Assembly: GCA_051877515.1 (NCBI GenBank)
Contig: JBJEIY010000017.1
Location: forward strand, 310,001-374,000
DNA: 64,000 nucleotides
Source of the DNA: XBB1006 sp051877515
Lineage (GTDB): Bacteria > Bacillota > Clostridia > Lachnospirales > Lachnospiraceae
Direction: 5' to 3'
A program made the translations under genes and the position numbers. The notes under the pieces are model-generated. The model worked only from the letters and a program-made list of their open reading frames with translations, was not told the origin of the DNA and ran no database searches. Numbering within the stretch: position 1 is the first letter of the stretch; every line of letters begins with the position of its first letter. Shown piece after piece: positions 53,008-60,049 of this stretch.

Positions 53008-53892
53008 TTATAGGTCTGTTGCATGTAGTTTTTCATAATAGTGCAGCATGTTCTCATAAATGGAGTAGGGAACGTGCAGATTTCCCCGGCCCGTCCCTAA
53101 GTGGATATAGGGCTTGTTGCTGCCGTGAAAATCAGAACCTCCCGAAATCAGAAGATTGTATTTGGCAGCCAGTGCTTTCATATCAGATTCTTCGCTGTTG
53201 CGATATGTGGAATAAACCGCCTCCAAACCGTCTAATCCATCCTGAACCAGTGTGTGAACCATGGCATCTAAATCTTTTGCAGATAATCTATAAAGCGGAG
53301 GGTGTGCAAGAACAGCAATTCCACCGGCCCGGTGTATGATCCCAACAGCTTCTTTTGTACTGATCTTAGGTCTGGATACATAACAACAGGCATGATCTCC
53401 AATATACTTTGAAAATGCTTCGTTTAGGTTTTTTACCTGACCGGAATCAGACAGATAGCGTGCAATATGAGCCCGGGTCATGATACAGTCCGGGAATTGT
53501 TTGTTAAGATGTTCCATACTGATGTAAAAGCCATGCTCTTTCAGCTTTTCGACCATTTCCCGGTTTCGTTTCGTACGGCTGGCTGAGTATTCTTCCAGGT
53601 AGGAAAGCAGGTCAGGACTGTTCTGATCAATAAAAAATCCCAGCAAATGGATCTCTTTTGTGATAGAATGATCCGGAAGGGAAAATTCTGTAGACAGCTC
53701 AATGCCGGGAATGAAGTGAATCCCATTGATTTTGCACAGATCACCCATTTGTTGGATTCCGGATACCGTATCATGGTCTGTCAGGGCTATGGCCGAGAGA
53801 GAGGCATTCACAGCAAGGCGCACCAACTCCCCGGGTGTACAGGTTCCGTCAGAGCAGGTGGAGTGTATATGCATATCAATCTGTTTTTCCAT
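53008..53892 (-). CDS. PHP-domain phosphoesterase (YciV/RNase AM-like)
   Basis: 294 residues from the ATG at 53892 (AAGGAGG nine bases upstream on the minus strand; an upstream in-frame start lacks an RBS and crosses the promoter). PHP metal motifs in order: DMHIHS (His8, His10), ALTDHDT, GIELSTE, a C-terminal GGSDFHG and a late His. Related enzymes hydrolyse 3',5'-nucleoside bisphosphates or trim RNA 5' ends. Followed by the propeller gene. Both lie between polC and infC, a slot that is empty in B. subtilis. Confidence 0.88.
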   Translation of the reverse strand: MEKQIDMHIHSTCSDGTCTPGELVRLAVNASLSAIALTDHDTVSGIQQMGDLCKINGIHFIPGIELSTEFSLPDHSITKEIHLLGFFIDQNSPDLLSYLEEYSASRTKRNREMVEKLKEHGFYISMEHLNKQFPDCIMTRAHIARYLSDSGQVKNLNEAFSKYIGDHACCYVSRPKISTKEAVGIIHRAGGIAVLAHPPLYRLSAKDLDAMVHTLVQDGLDGLEAVYSTYRNSEESDMKALAAKYNLLISGGSDFHGSNKPYIHLGTGRGNLHVPYSIYENMLHYYEKLHATDL

Positions 53893-53915
53893 AAGGGATA
53901 CCTCCTTATAAAGGT

Positions 53916-53944
53916 ATTTTATCTGTTTGTGAGGAAAATGTAAA
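53916..53944 (-). promoter_or_regulatory. Promoter of the PHP/propeller pair
   Basis: On the minus strand TTTACA (53944-53939), 17-base spacer and TAAAAT (53921-53916), ending 24 bases before the start codon. Its -35 lies 19 bases from the -35 of the infC promoter, back to back. Confidence 0.65.
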
Positions 53945-53963
53945 TAAAATCTGTAAGAATCTG

Positions 53964-53992
53964 TTGACATCGAAAAAATTACATGCTATCAT
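53964..53992 (+). promoter_or_regulatory. Promoter of infC-rpmI-rplT
   Basis: Perfect TTGACA (53964-53969), 17-base spacer, extended -10 TGC-TATCAT (53987-53992). Predicted start near 53999. Confidence 0.85.
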
Positions 53993-53998
53993 CTAATA

Positions 53999-54125
53999 GT
54001 TGTAAAACAAAGCAGAGTTCCACTCTCACCTTAGCACGAAGAAGTGACTAAGTGTTCATAAGAATGATTCTTACTTAAAGGTCGTATTATGACGTGTGGA
54101 TAGCTTTGCTAGCCACTTTTTTTAT
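53999..54125 (+). ncRNA. L20-type leader RNA of infC-rpmI-rplT with terminator
   Basis: The leader holds small hairpins AGAGT/ACTCT, CTTAGCAC/GTG(A)CTAAG and TAAGAA/TTCTTA, then a terminator. The terminator stem GTGGATAGC (54096-54104) pairs with GCTAGCCAC (54108-54116, one A-G mismatch) before seven T. In Firmicutes this leader position is where L20 binds and triggers early termination to control the operon. The family call rests on position and terminator, not on a covariance search. Confidence 0.7.
54096..54123 (+). terminator. Attenuator terminator in the infC leader
   Basis: 9-bp stem with one mismatch, 3-base loop, followed by T7; it lies about 36 bases before the infC start, so it must be read through for expression. 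Confidence 0.8.
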
Positions 54126-54159
54126 GCTTTGCATAGCGATTTAATGGAGGTGTTTAAAC

Positions 54160-54666
54160 ATAGCTGATTTAATGATCAACGAACAGATTCGCGATAAGGA
54201 AGTTCGTTTAATTGGAGAAAATGGTGAGCAGTTAGGTATTTTTTCATCAAAAGAAGCTTTAAGAATGGCAGAGGAGGCCGAACTTGATCTTGTTAAGATC
54301 GCTCCCAAGGCCGAACCGCCGGTTTGTAAGATCATTGATTACGGAAAATATAAGTATGAAATGGTCCGTAAGGAAAAAGAAGCCAAGAAAAAGCAAAAGA
54401 CGGTTGAACTCAAAGAGATTCGTATGTCTCCTAACATTGACACGAATGATTTGAACACTAAAATTAATTCAGCAAAGAAATTTCTTACCAAAGGTGACCG
54501 CGTGAAGGTAACATTACGTTTCAGAGGACGAGAGATGGCTCATATGCAGCAGAGCAAAGTGATCCTGGATGATTTTGCAAAAGCTGTGGAGGAAATTGCC
54601 ATTGTAGAGAAAGCACCAAAGGTAGAAGGAAGAAATATGTCAATTGTGCTGGCAAAGAAAAATTAG
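54160..54666 (+). CDS. infC: Translation initiation factor IF-3
   Basis: 168 residues if started at the ATA at 54160, 164 from the ATG at 54172. GGAGGTG (54146-54152) is seven bases from ATA 54160 but 19 from ATG 54172, so ATA is the better start; IF-3 discriminates against non-canonical starts, and infC commonly uses AUU or similar codons for autoregulation. Body: INEQIRDKEVRLIGENGEQLG then IDYGKYKYE and KEIRMSPNIDTND of the C-terminal domain. Prevents subunit joining and checks the start codon. First gene of the operon with rpmI and rplT. Confidence 0.93.
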   Translation: MADLMINEQIRDKEVRLIGENGEQLGIFSSKEALRMAEEAELDLVKIAPKAEPPVCKIIDYGKYKYEMVRKEKEAKKKQKTVELKEIRMSPNIDTNDLNTKINSAKKFLTKGDRVKVTLRFRGREMAHMQQSKVILDDFAKAVEEIAIVEKAPKVEGRNMSIVLAKKN

Positions 54667-54691
54667 CATAACACTTAAGGAGGAATAAATC

Positions 54692-54889
54692 ATGCCAAAA
54701 ATGAAAACAAAAAAATCTGCAGCAAAACGTTTTAAAGCTACAGGTACAGGAAAATTAAAAAGAAACAAAGCTTACAAGAGCCATATCCTGACAAAGAAAT
54801 CTACCAAGAGAAAGAGAAACTTAAGACAGGCTACCGTCTGTGATCATGCAAATGCTAAGACAATGAAGAAGATTTTACCATATTTATAA
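54692..54889 (+). CDS. rpmI: 50S ribosomal protein L35
   Basis: 65 residues, Lys/Arg rich, beginning PKMKTKKSAAKRFKATGTGK, the L35 signature. Binds 23S rRNA in the large subunit. AAGGAGG before the ATG, 25 bases after infC, 26 before rplT. Confidence 0.99.
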   Translation: MPKMKTKKSAAKRFKATGTGKLKRNKAYKSHILTKKSTKRKRNLRQATVCDHANAKTMKKILPYL

Positions 54890-54915
54890 ATGGATGAGAG
54901 TAAGGAGGAACGATT

Positions 54916-55272
54916 ATGGCAAGAATTAAAGGCGGAGTAGGCGCTAAAAAAAGACATAACAGAGTTTTAAAACTCGCTAAAGGATACAGAGGCGCTCGTT
55001 CAAAACAGTATCGAGTAGCAAAACAGTCCGTAATGAGAGCATTAACAAGTTCTTATGCGGGACGTAAAGAAAGAAAACGTCAGTTCAGACAATTATGGAT
55101 TGCCCGTATCAATGCGGCAGCAAGATTAAACGGATTATCTTACAGCAGATTTATGTATGGATTAAAACTGGCCGGTGTAGATATGAACCGTAAGATGTTA
55201 GCTGAATTAGCAGTAAATGATGCAGAAGCTTTCACAGCTTTGGCGGAAGTAGCAAAGTCTAAATTAGCATAA
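54916..55272 (+). CDS. rplT: 50S ribosomal protein L20
   Basis: 118 residues, starting ARIKGGVGAKKRHNRVLKLA with GYRGARSKQYRVAKQ after it. Early assembly protein of the 50S subunit and the likely regulator acting on the leader at 53999-54125. AAGGAGG before the ATG. Followed by a 10-bp hairpin. Confidence 0.99.
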   Translation: MARIKGGVGAKKRHNRVLKLAKGYRGARSKQYRVAKQSVMRALTSSYAGRKERKRQFRQLWIARINAAARLNGLSYSRFMYGLKLAGVDMNRKMLAELAVNDAEAFTALAEVAKSKLA

Positions 55273-55294
55273 GAAAACATATAATTATAATGTG

Positions 55295-55330
55295 ATTAGC
55301 CAGCTTTGGGCTAGACTTTGGCTGGCTAAT
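55295..55330 (+). terminator. Hairpin after rplT, probable terminator
   Basis: Perfect 10-bp stem ATTAGCCAGC (55295-55304) with 55321-55330 and a 16-base loop, followed by TGTCTTATAATTT, a poor T tract. Confidence 0.6.
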
Positions 55331-55391
55331 TGTCTTATAATTTAGAAATTATGGAATTTTTTAAAAAATTTTTAAATACCATAAAAAAGAC

Positions 55392-55420
55392 TTGTAATCA
55401 TAAAAAAAGTATAGTAGAAT
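55392..55420 (+). promoter_or_regulatory. Promoter of tRNA-Glu
   Basis: TTGTAA (55392-55397), 17-base spacer, TAGAAT (55415-55420), 11 bases before the tRNA. Confidence 0.6.
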
Positions 55421-55431
55421 AATTTTGGTGA

Positions 55432-55503
55432 GGCTCGTTGGTCAAGAGGTTAAGACGCCGCCCTCTCAAGGCGGAATCACGAGTTCGATTCTCGTACGAG
55501 CTG
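55432..55503 (+). tRNA. tRNA-Glu (anticodon CUC)
   Basis: 72 bases fold into a cloverleaf: acceptor arm of seven pairs (first pair G-U), anticodon stem CCGCC/GGCGG with loop CTCTCAA giving anticodon CUC, and a T arm with GTTCGATTC. CCA is not encoded. Flanked by its own promoter and a strong terminator, so it is a single-gene unit. Confidence 0.92.
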
Positions 55504-55509
55504 CTTTTG

Positions 55510-55540
55510 ATCGCAGAGCATTTTAGCTCTGCGATTTTTT
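55510..55540 (+). terminator. Intrinsic terminator of tRNA-Glu
   Basis: Perfect 10-bp stem ATCGCAGAGC (55510-55519) with 55526-55535, 6-base loop, followed by T5. Confidence 0.92.
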
Positions 55541-55621
55541 GCATATACGATAATTCCGGAGGGTGGAAAAAAGGAAAAAAGTATATGTAATGTAATTGGA
55601 AGGGCTAAAGGAGAGTAAACT

Positions 55622-57652
55622 ATGAAAGAAGAAAAAAACAAATCCGCTGTTCAGAACAAGGGCGGTGTAAGTGCAATTGATTTCTTTTGCATTGGATTTG
55701 GCGCCATCGTAGGAGTTGGCTGGGCGGTATCCATCAACAATTGGATGGCAGGCAGTGGAGGACCATTGCCGGCAGCGTTTGGTTACATTTTGGCATTGGT
55801 CATGATGATCCCCGTTGCATTGTGTTATTGTGAGCTTTGCTCCATGTTACCGGTTTCCGGTGGCGGAATGGCCTATGCATTCCGTGCATACGGTGACAAT
55901 TTATCTTTTGTTTCCGGATGGGCAGCATTTGGTGCATTTATCACCATCATCCCATGGGAAGCAATTTATGTTGTGGATGTACTGAGCATCCTGTTTCCGG
56001 CATTGAAAGCAGGCGAACCGCTTTATACGTTGGCCGGTGCGGAAATTTACATAGGACATATCATTTTAGGAACCGTTATTTCCGTTATACTGTATCTGAT
56101 TAACCGGAAAGGTGTTTCTTCCTCCGCATCCTTGCAGAGGTTTTTGTGTTTTGCATTGGTTGGAGCAGGTATTCTTGCTATGATCTGTTCACTTTTCAAA
56201 TTTGATGTAGCGAACTATCAGCCAATTTACGAAAACATTGGAACAGGATCCCATCATTCTTTCTTCGGTGGTGCTATGGCGATTCTGGCAAGCGCACCGT
56301 TCTTCTTGGCGGGATTTGAAACGATTCCACAGGGTATTGAAAGTGCCGGCGGAGATTCCAAATCAGTGGGAAAGACAGTGGTGCTTACGGTTGTATTGTC
56401 CTGCTTCTTTTATGCGTTGCTGTTAGCAACCCTGGGCGGAGCTTTTTCATGGAAAGAATTTGTTCAGTTTGACAGCCCTGCAGCAGCATTGCTGTTTAAG
56501 GAAATCTATCCGGGACCTGTGGGAACTGCTTTGTATATGCTGATCTTAATCGGTGCGATCTGTGGATTGCTGACTACCTGGAACGGGTTTATGATGGCTT
56601 CTTCACAGATTTTAATGGCAATGTCCCGTGTCAGCATTGTACCGAATGTGCTTGCAAAACAGCATCCGAAATACAAGACACCCATCAATGCTTTAAAGGT
56701 GAGTCTGGTTGCATCTTTGATAGGACCGTTTTTGGGAAGCGGTTTGATTGGATCCCTTACTACATTCTCAGCGGCGGGCTATGTAGTCAGCTGGGCAATT
56801 ACCGCATTTTGTCTGATCAAATTAAGAAAAACGGAACCGGATCTGGAAAGACCGTATAAGATTCCCGGAGGCGTAAAGACTGCATGGTTTGCGGGCATTG
56901 TGATGGTAGTGCTTTTCGTTCTTCTGTTTGTCCCGGGACAGCCGGTTTATATGGGCAGTATGGCTGTTATTCTTTTCGCGGGATGGATGGTTATTGGCGT
57001 GATCCTGTTTGTGCTGGATTACAGACAGAGACAGAAGTATTCAAAATTAAAGAGAGCTTCCTTCCTGTTTGCAAGTATGGCGTCCTCTGCCTTGAAGATT
57101 CCGGGATTTGTGGAAGAAATGGAAGACGATTATCGTGTACTTTCTTTCATTGTTCCGAAGGATACGGATTATGCAGGAAAGTCACTGATGGATCTGGAAT
57201 GGGGAAGAACCCAGAGTATCTTTATTGTAAAGATCGAGCGTGGTACGGAGATGATCATGCTTCCGAATGGAAATACTCCTGTTCAGGAAGGCGATCGTGT
57301 ATTTGCTATGGGTTCTGAAAGAACCATTCATAAGTTCAGTTCCCATTGGGATATCGGAGATAAATATACGGTTAGCAGTGCCAAAGATTTTATGGGATTC
57401 GGAGCAACGGAGAAACAGTCTCCTCTTGTTACAATGGAGATTAAGGTTACCGGTAAAGAACCTTATTGCGGAAAGATGCTGAAGCAATCCGGTATCCAGT
57501 CTGAAGCGCATTGCATGGTGATTGGAATTGAGCATGGCGGCGAATACTTTATGATGCCGGATGCAAACATGGTAATCCATGAAGAGGATGTGATCTGGGT
57601 TGTTGGTACGGATCGCGATTTACAGACACTGGCGCAAATGGGTGAAGAATAG
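55622..57652 (+). CDS. APC-family amino acid permease fused to two RCK_C (TrkA-C) domains
   Basis: 676 residues. Residues 1-470 form about 12 membrane helices with APC motifs (FFCIGFGAIVGVGWAVSI, GGGMAYAFRAYG, FLAGFETIPQGIES). After a basic linker, two beta-alpha domains follow, about 505-585 (AGKSLMDLEWGRTQ, VQEGDRVFAMG) and 600-676 (CGKMLKQSGIQSE, IHEEDVIWVVG), each matching the RCK_C pattern. RCK_C domains in K+ systems bind ligands including c-di-AMP. Substrate unknown. AAAGGAGAG before the ATG. No promoter seen upstream; the 81-base gap after the tRNA terminator holds only a distant 7-bp repeat CATATAC/GTATATG. Confidence 0.88.
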   Translation: MKEEKNKSAVQNKGGVSAIDFFCIGFGAIVGVGWAVSINNWMAGSGGPLPAAFGYILALVMMIPVALCYCELCSMLPVSGGGMAYAFRAYGDNLSFVSGWAAFGAFITIIPWEAIYVVDVLSILFPALKAGEPLYTLAGAEIYIGHIILGTVISVILYLINRKGVSSSASLQRFLCFALVGAGILAMICSLFKFDVANYQPIYENIGTGSHHSFFGGAMAILASAPFFLAGFETIPQGIESAGGDSKSVGKTVVLTVVLSCFFYALLLATLGGAFSWKEFVQFDSPAAALLFKEIYPGPVGTALYMLILIGAICGLLTTWNGFMMASSQILMAMSRVSIVPNVLAKQHPKYKTPINALKVSLVASLIGPFLGSGLIGSLTTFSAAGYVVSWAITAFCLIKLRKTEPDLERPYKIPGGVKTAWFAGIVMVVLFVLLFVPGQPVYMGSMAVILFAGWMVIGVILFVLDYRQRQKYSKLKRASFLFASMASSALKIPGFVEEMEDDYRVLSFIVPKDTDYAGKSLMDLEWGRTQSIFIVKIERGTEMIMLPNGNTPVQEGDRVFAMGSERTIHKFSSHWDIGDKYTVSSAKDFMGFGATEKQSPLVTMEIKVTGKEPYCGKMLKQSGIQSEAHCMVIGIEHGGEYFMMPDANMVIHEEDVIWVVGTDRDLQTLAQMGEE

Positions 57653-57662
57653 TTTTTTTTAC

Positions 57663-57691
57663 TTGATATTTGTAAAGCAGAGTGTTATACT
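57663..57691 (+). promoter_or_regulatory. Promoter of the rimP-nusA-infB operon
   Basis: TTGATA (57663-57668), 17-base spacer, extended -10 TGT-TATACT (57686-57691). It starts ten bases after the permease stop. Confidence 0.8.
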
Positions 57692-57718
57692 ATAGATAGT
57701 AACATAGTAATGAAGTTT

Positions 57719-57742
57719 GAGAGTGGGCGAAAGTCCACTCTC
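57719..57742 (+). promoter_or_regulatory. Leader hairpin of rimP
   Basis: GAGAGTGG (57719-57726) pairs with CCACTCTC (57735-57742), loop of eight. No T tract follows. It starts 20-odd bases after the predicted transcription start and may be a leader element controlling rimP-nusA. Confidence 0.5.
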
Positions 57743-57761
57743 AATTCGTGTGGGAGGATGA

Positions 57762-58226
57762 ATGGCTAAACGGGAAGAATATGAAAAAAAGGCAGAAGAA
57801 CTTCTTTTGCCGATTGTGGAAGAACACCATTTTGAGCTGGTAGATGTGGAATATGTAAAAGAAGGCGGTAATTATTATCTTCGTGCATACATCGATAAAG
57901 AGGGCGGTATCCAAGTAAATGACTGTGAGGTTATTTCACGACAATTAAGCGATCTTTTGGATGAAAAAGATTTCATCGAAGATTCCTATATTCTGGAAGT
58001 CAGTTCTCCGGGATTGGGACGTCCACTGAAAAAAGAAAAAGATTACATACGAAGTATGGGAAAAGAAATTGAGATACGTACTTATCGTGCTGTAAACAAA
58101 AAGAAAGAGTTTTTTGGTGTATTATCTGCGTTTGATGATTCAACAGTAACGATAGAGAATGATGAGGGACAGATGGTTTTTCAAAAAACAGATATTGCCC
58201 TGATTCGGCTGGCATTTGACTTTTAG
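57762..58226 (+). CDS. rimP: Ribosome maturation factor RimP
   Basis: 154 residues. N-terminal DUF150 domain with VDVEYVKEGGNYYLRAYIDK near 26 and EVSSPGLGRPLKKEKDY near 82, then an SH3-like barrel. Assists late 30S assembly. The start follows GGGAGGATGA. First gene of the operon with nusA, as in most bacteria. Confidence 0.97.
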   Translation: MAKREEYEKKAEELLLPIVEEHHFELVDVEYVKEGGNYYLRAYIDKEGGIQVNDCEVISRQLSDLLDEKDFIEDSYILEVSSPGLGRPLKKEKDYIRSMGKEIEIRTYRAVNKKKEFFGVLSAFDDSTVTIENDEGQMVFQKTDIALIRLAFDF

Positions 58227-58254
58227 AAAAAGATAAAGGAGGAATGAAAGAAAA

Positions 58255-59475
58255 ATGAGTGAATTATTGGAAGCATTGACAGTGCTTGAGAAAGAAAAGA
58301 ACATAAGCAAAGAGGCATTACTTGAAGCGATCGAGAATTCATTGGTTATGGCATGTAAGAACCAGTATGGAAGATCAGATAATGTGAAGGTTGATATTGA
58401 TCATGAAACCTGTGAATTTCATGTATTTATCCAGAAAGAGGTTGTGGAGCAGGTATCTGATCCCACAGCTGAGATTTCCCTGGATAAAGCACAGCAGATA
58501 GATTCTTCATACAGCCTGGGTGATCTGGTTAATGTGGAAGTACAGAGCAAAGAGTTTGGACGTATCGTAACCCAGACAGCGAAGAATACGATTTTACAGA
58601 AAATCCGTGAGGAAGAGCGTAAAGCACAGTATGATGAATACATTACCAAACAGCATGAAGTGGTTACCGGCGTGGTTCAGCGCTATGCAGGAAAGAATGT
58701 GAAGGTGAACCTGGGTAAACTGGATGCTACTTTGACAGAGAATGAGATGATCCGTGGTGAGGTATTCCGTCCAACAGAGCGTATTAAAGTTTATGTTCTG
58801 GAAGTAAAAGAAGGATCCAAGGGACCACAGGTTCTTGTGTCCAGAACGCATCCGGAGCTGGTAAAACGCCTGTTTGAATCCGAAGTGACCGAAGTAAGAG
58901 ATGGAATTGTTGAAATTAAGAATATTGCACGTGAAGCAGGAAGCAGAACCAAGATCGCGGTTTATTCCCATGATCCGGATGTGGATCCTGTGGGAGCCTG
59001 TGTAGGTTTGAACGGTGCAAGAGTGAATGCCATTGTAAATGAATTAAAAGGCGAAAAAATCGACATCATTAACTGGGATGAGAATCCTGCCATTCTTATT
59101 GAAAATGCATTAAGTCCTGCAAAAGTGATTTCTGTTATTGCAGATGCAGAGGAAAAAGCGGCCAAGGTAGTGGTTCCGGATTATCAGTTGTCTCTGGCAA
59201 TCGGAAAAGAAGGACAGAATGCAAGACTGGCAGCAAGACTTACCGGATTTAAGATTGATATTAAGAGTGAAACACAGGCAAGAGAAGCCGGTGACATTCT
59301 TGATTATGATGAATATGACGAATATGACGAGTACGATGAGTATGATGAAGATGGATACTATGAAGGGGAGTATGAAGAAGACTACTATTCAGAAGAGGAA
59401 TATTCTGATGAGTACTATTCTGATGAAGAACCTTATGTAGATGAGTTGGAAGGTGATTACAACGACAAAGAGTAA
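58255..59475 (+). CDS. nusA: Transcription factor NusA with acidic repeat tail
   Basis: 406 residues. N-terminal domain binding RNA polymerase (1-125), S1 domain (about 133-200), KH1 and KH2 (about 230-345; GACVGLNGARVNAIV and AIGKEGQNARLAARLTG). After the KH domains a tail of about 55 residues is almost only Asp, Glu and Tyr, with five tandem DEY units. NusA affects pausing, termination and antitermination. AAGGAGG before the ATG. The last 35 bases overlap the ylxR start region. Confidence 0.97.
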   Translation: MSELLEALTVLEKEKNISKEALLEAIENSLVMACKNQYGRSDNVKVDIDHETCEFHVFIQKEVVEQVSDPTAEISLDKAQQIDSSYSLGDLVNVEVQSKEFGRIVTQTAKNTILQKIREEERKAQYDEYITKQHEVVTGVVQRYAGKNVKVNLGKLDATLTENEMIRGEVFRPTERIKVYVLEVKEGSKGPQVLVSRTHPELVKRLFESEVTEVRDGIVEIKNIAREAGSRTKIAVYSHDPDVDPVGACVGLNGARVNAIVNELKGEKIDIINWDENPAILIENALSPAKVISVIADAEEKAAKVVVPDYQLSLAIGKEGQNARLAARLTGFKIDIKSETQAREAGDILDYDEYDEYDEYDEYDEDGYYEGEYEEDYYSEEEYSDEYYSDEEPYVDELEGDYNDKE

Positions 59476-59737
59476 TGGAAAACGTATCCCACAGAGAATG
59501 TGTATCGGCTGCCGTGAAATGAAAGATCGTACGCAGCTTCTTCGCATTGTAAAAAACAAGGAAGGAGCTATTTTCCTGGATGATAGTGGAAAGGCACCGG
59601 GGCGTGGAGCTTACATTTGTGCCAGTCCGGAATGCTTTCGGAAGGTAAAAAAGAGCAGGGGTCTGGATCGTACTTTTAAGACATCGGTACCTGACAGTGT
59701 GTATGAAACGTTAGAAAAGGAGATGGATGGAAGGTAA
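59441..59737 (+). CDS. ylxR: YlxR family RNA-binding protein (RnpM)
   Basis: 98 residues from ATG 59441, or 94 from GTG 59453; neither has a clear RBS and both overlap nusA. Core: RIPQRMCIGCREMKDRTQLLRI and GRGAYICASPECF, the Cys-bearing RNA-binding fold. Recent work on this family calls it RnpM, a modulator of RNase P. It overlaps ylxQ by one base (TAATG). Confidence 0.9.
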   Translation: MSWKVITTTKSNGKRIPQRMCIGCREMKDRTQLLRIVKNKEGAIFLDDSGKAPGRGAYICASPECFRKVKKSRGLDRTFKTSVPDSVYETLEKEMDGR

Positions 59738-60036
59738 TGCAAGATAAGGTGATGTCCATGCTGGGATTGGCAACCAAGGCAGGAAAACTGGTCAGCGGTG
59801 AATTTATGACAGAAACGGTGATTAAAAAATCCGGTGCCAGACTTGTTATCCTTGCAAAAGACTGCTCCGATAATACCAAGAAAAAATTCTATAATATGTG
59901 TGATTATCGTGATATTCCCTGCTATGAGTATTCCGATAAGGAAGAACTGGGAAGATGTATTGGAAAAGAATTTCGTGCCTGTCTGGCAGTAACAGATCCT
60001 GGTTTTGCAACATCCATAATCAGTAATCTTAAATAA
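59737..60036 (+). CDS. ylxQ: L7Ae family RNA-binding protein (YlxQ)
   Basis: 99 residues. L7Ae fold with LGLATKAGKLVSGEFMTE near residue 9 and LVILAKDCSDNTKKKF near 36. Family members bind kink-turn RNA. Start ATG overlaps the ylxR stop. Between ylxR and infB as in B. subtilis. Confidence 0.93.
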   Translation: MQDKVMSMLGLATKAGKLVSGEFMTETVIKKSGARLVILAKDCSDNTKKKFYNMCDYRDIPCYEYSDKEELGRCIGKEFRACLAVTDPGFATSIISNLK

Positions 60037-60049
60037 CGGAGGTAATTAA

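Noticed and set aside
55541..55621. T-box or promoter before the permease
   Set aside because: No T-box core, no paired -35/-10; only an RBS and a distant 7-bp inverted repeat are present.
57653..57662. Terminator after the permease (run of eight T)
   Set aside because: The T run is not preceded by any stem-loop, so an intrinsic terminator is not supported.
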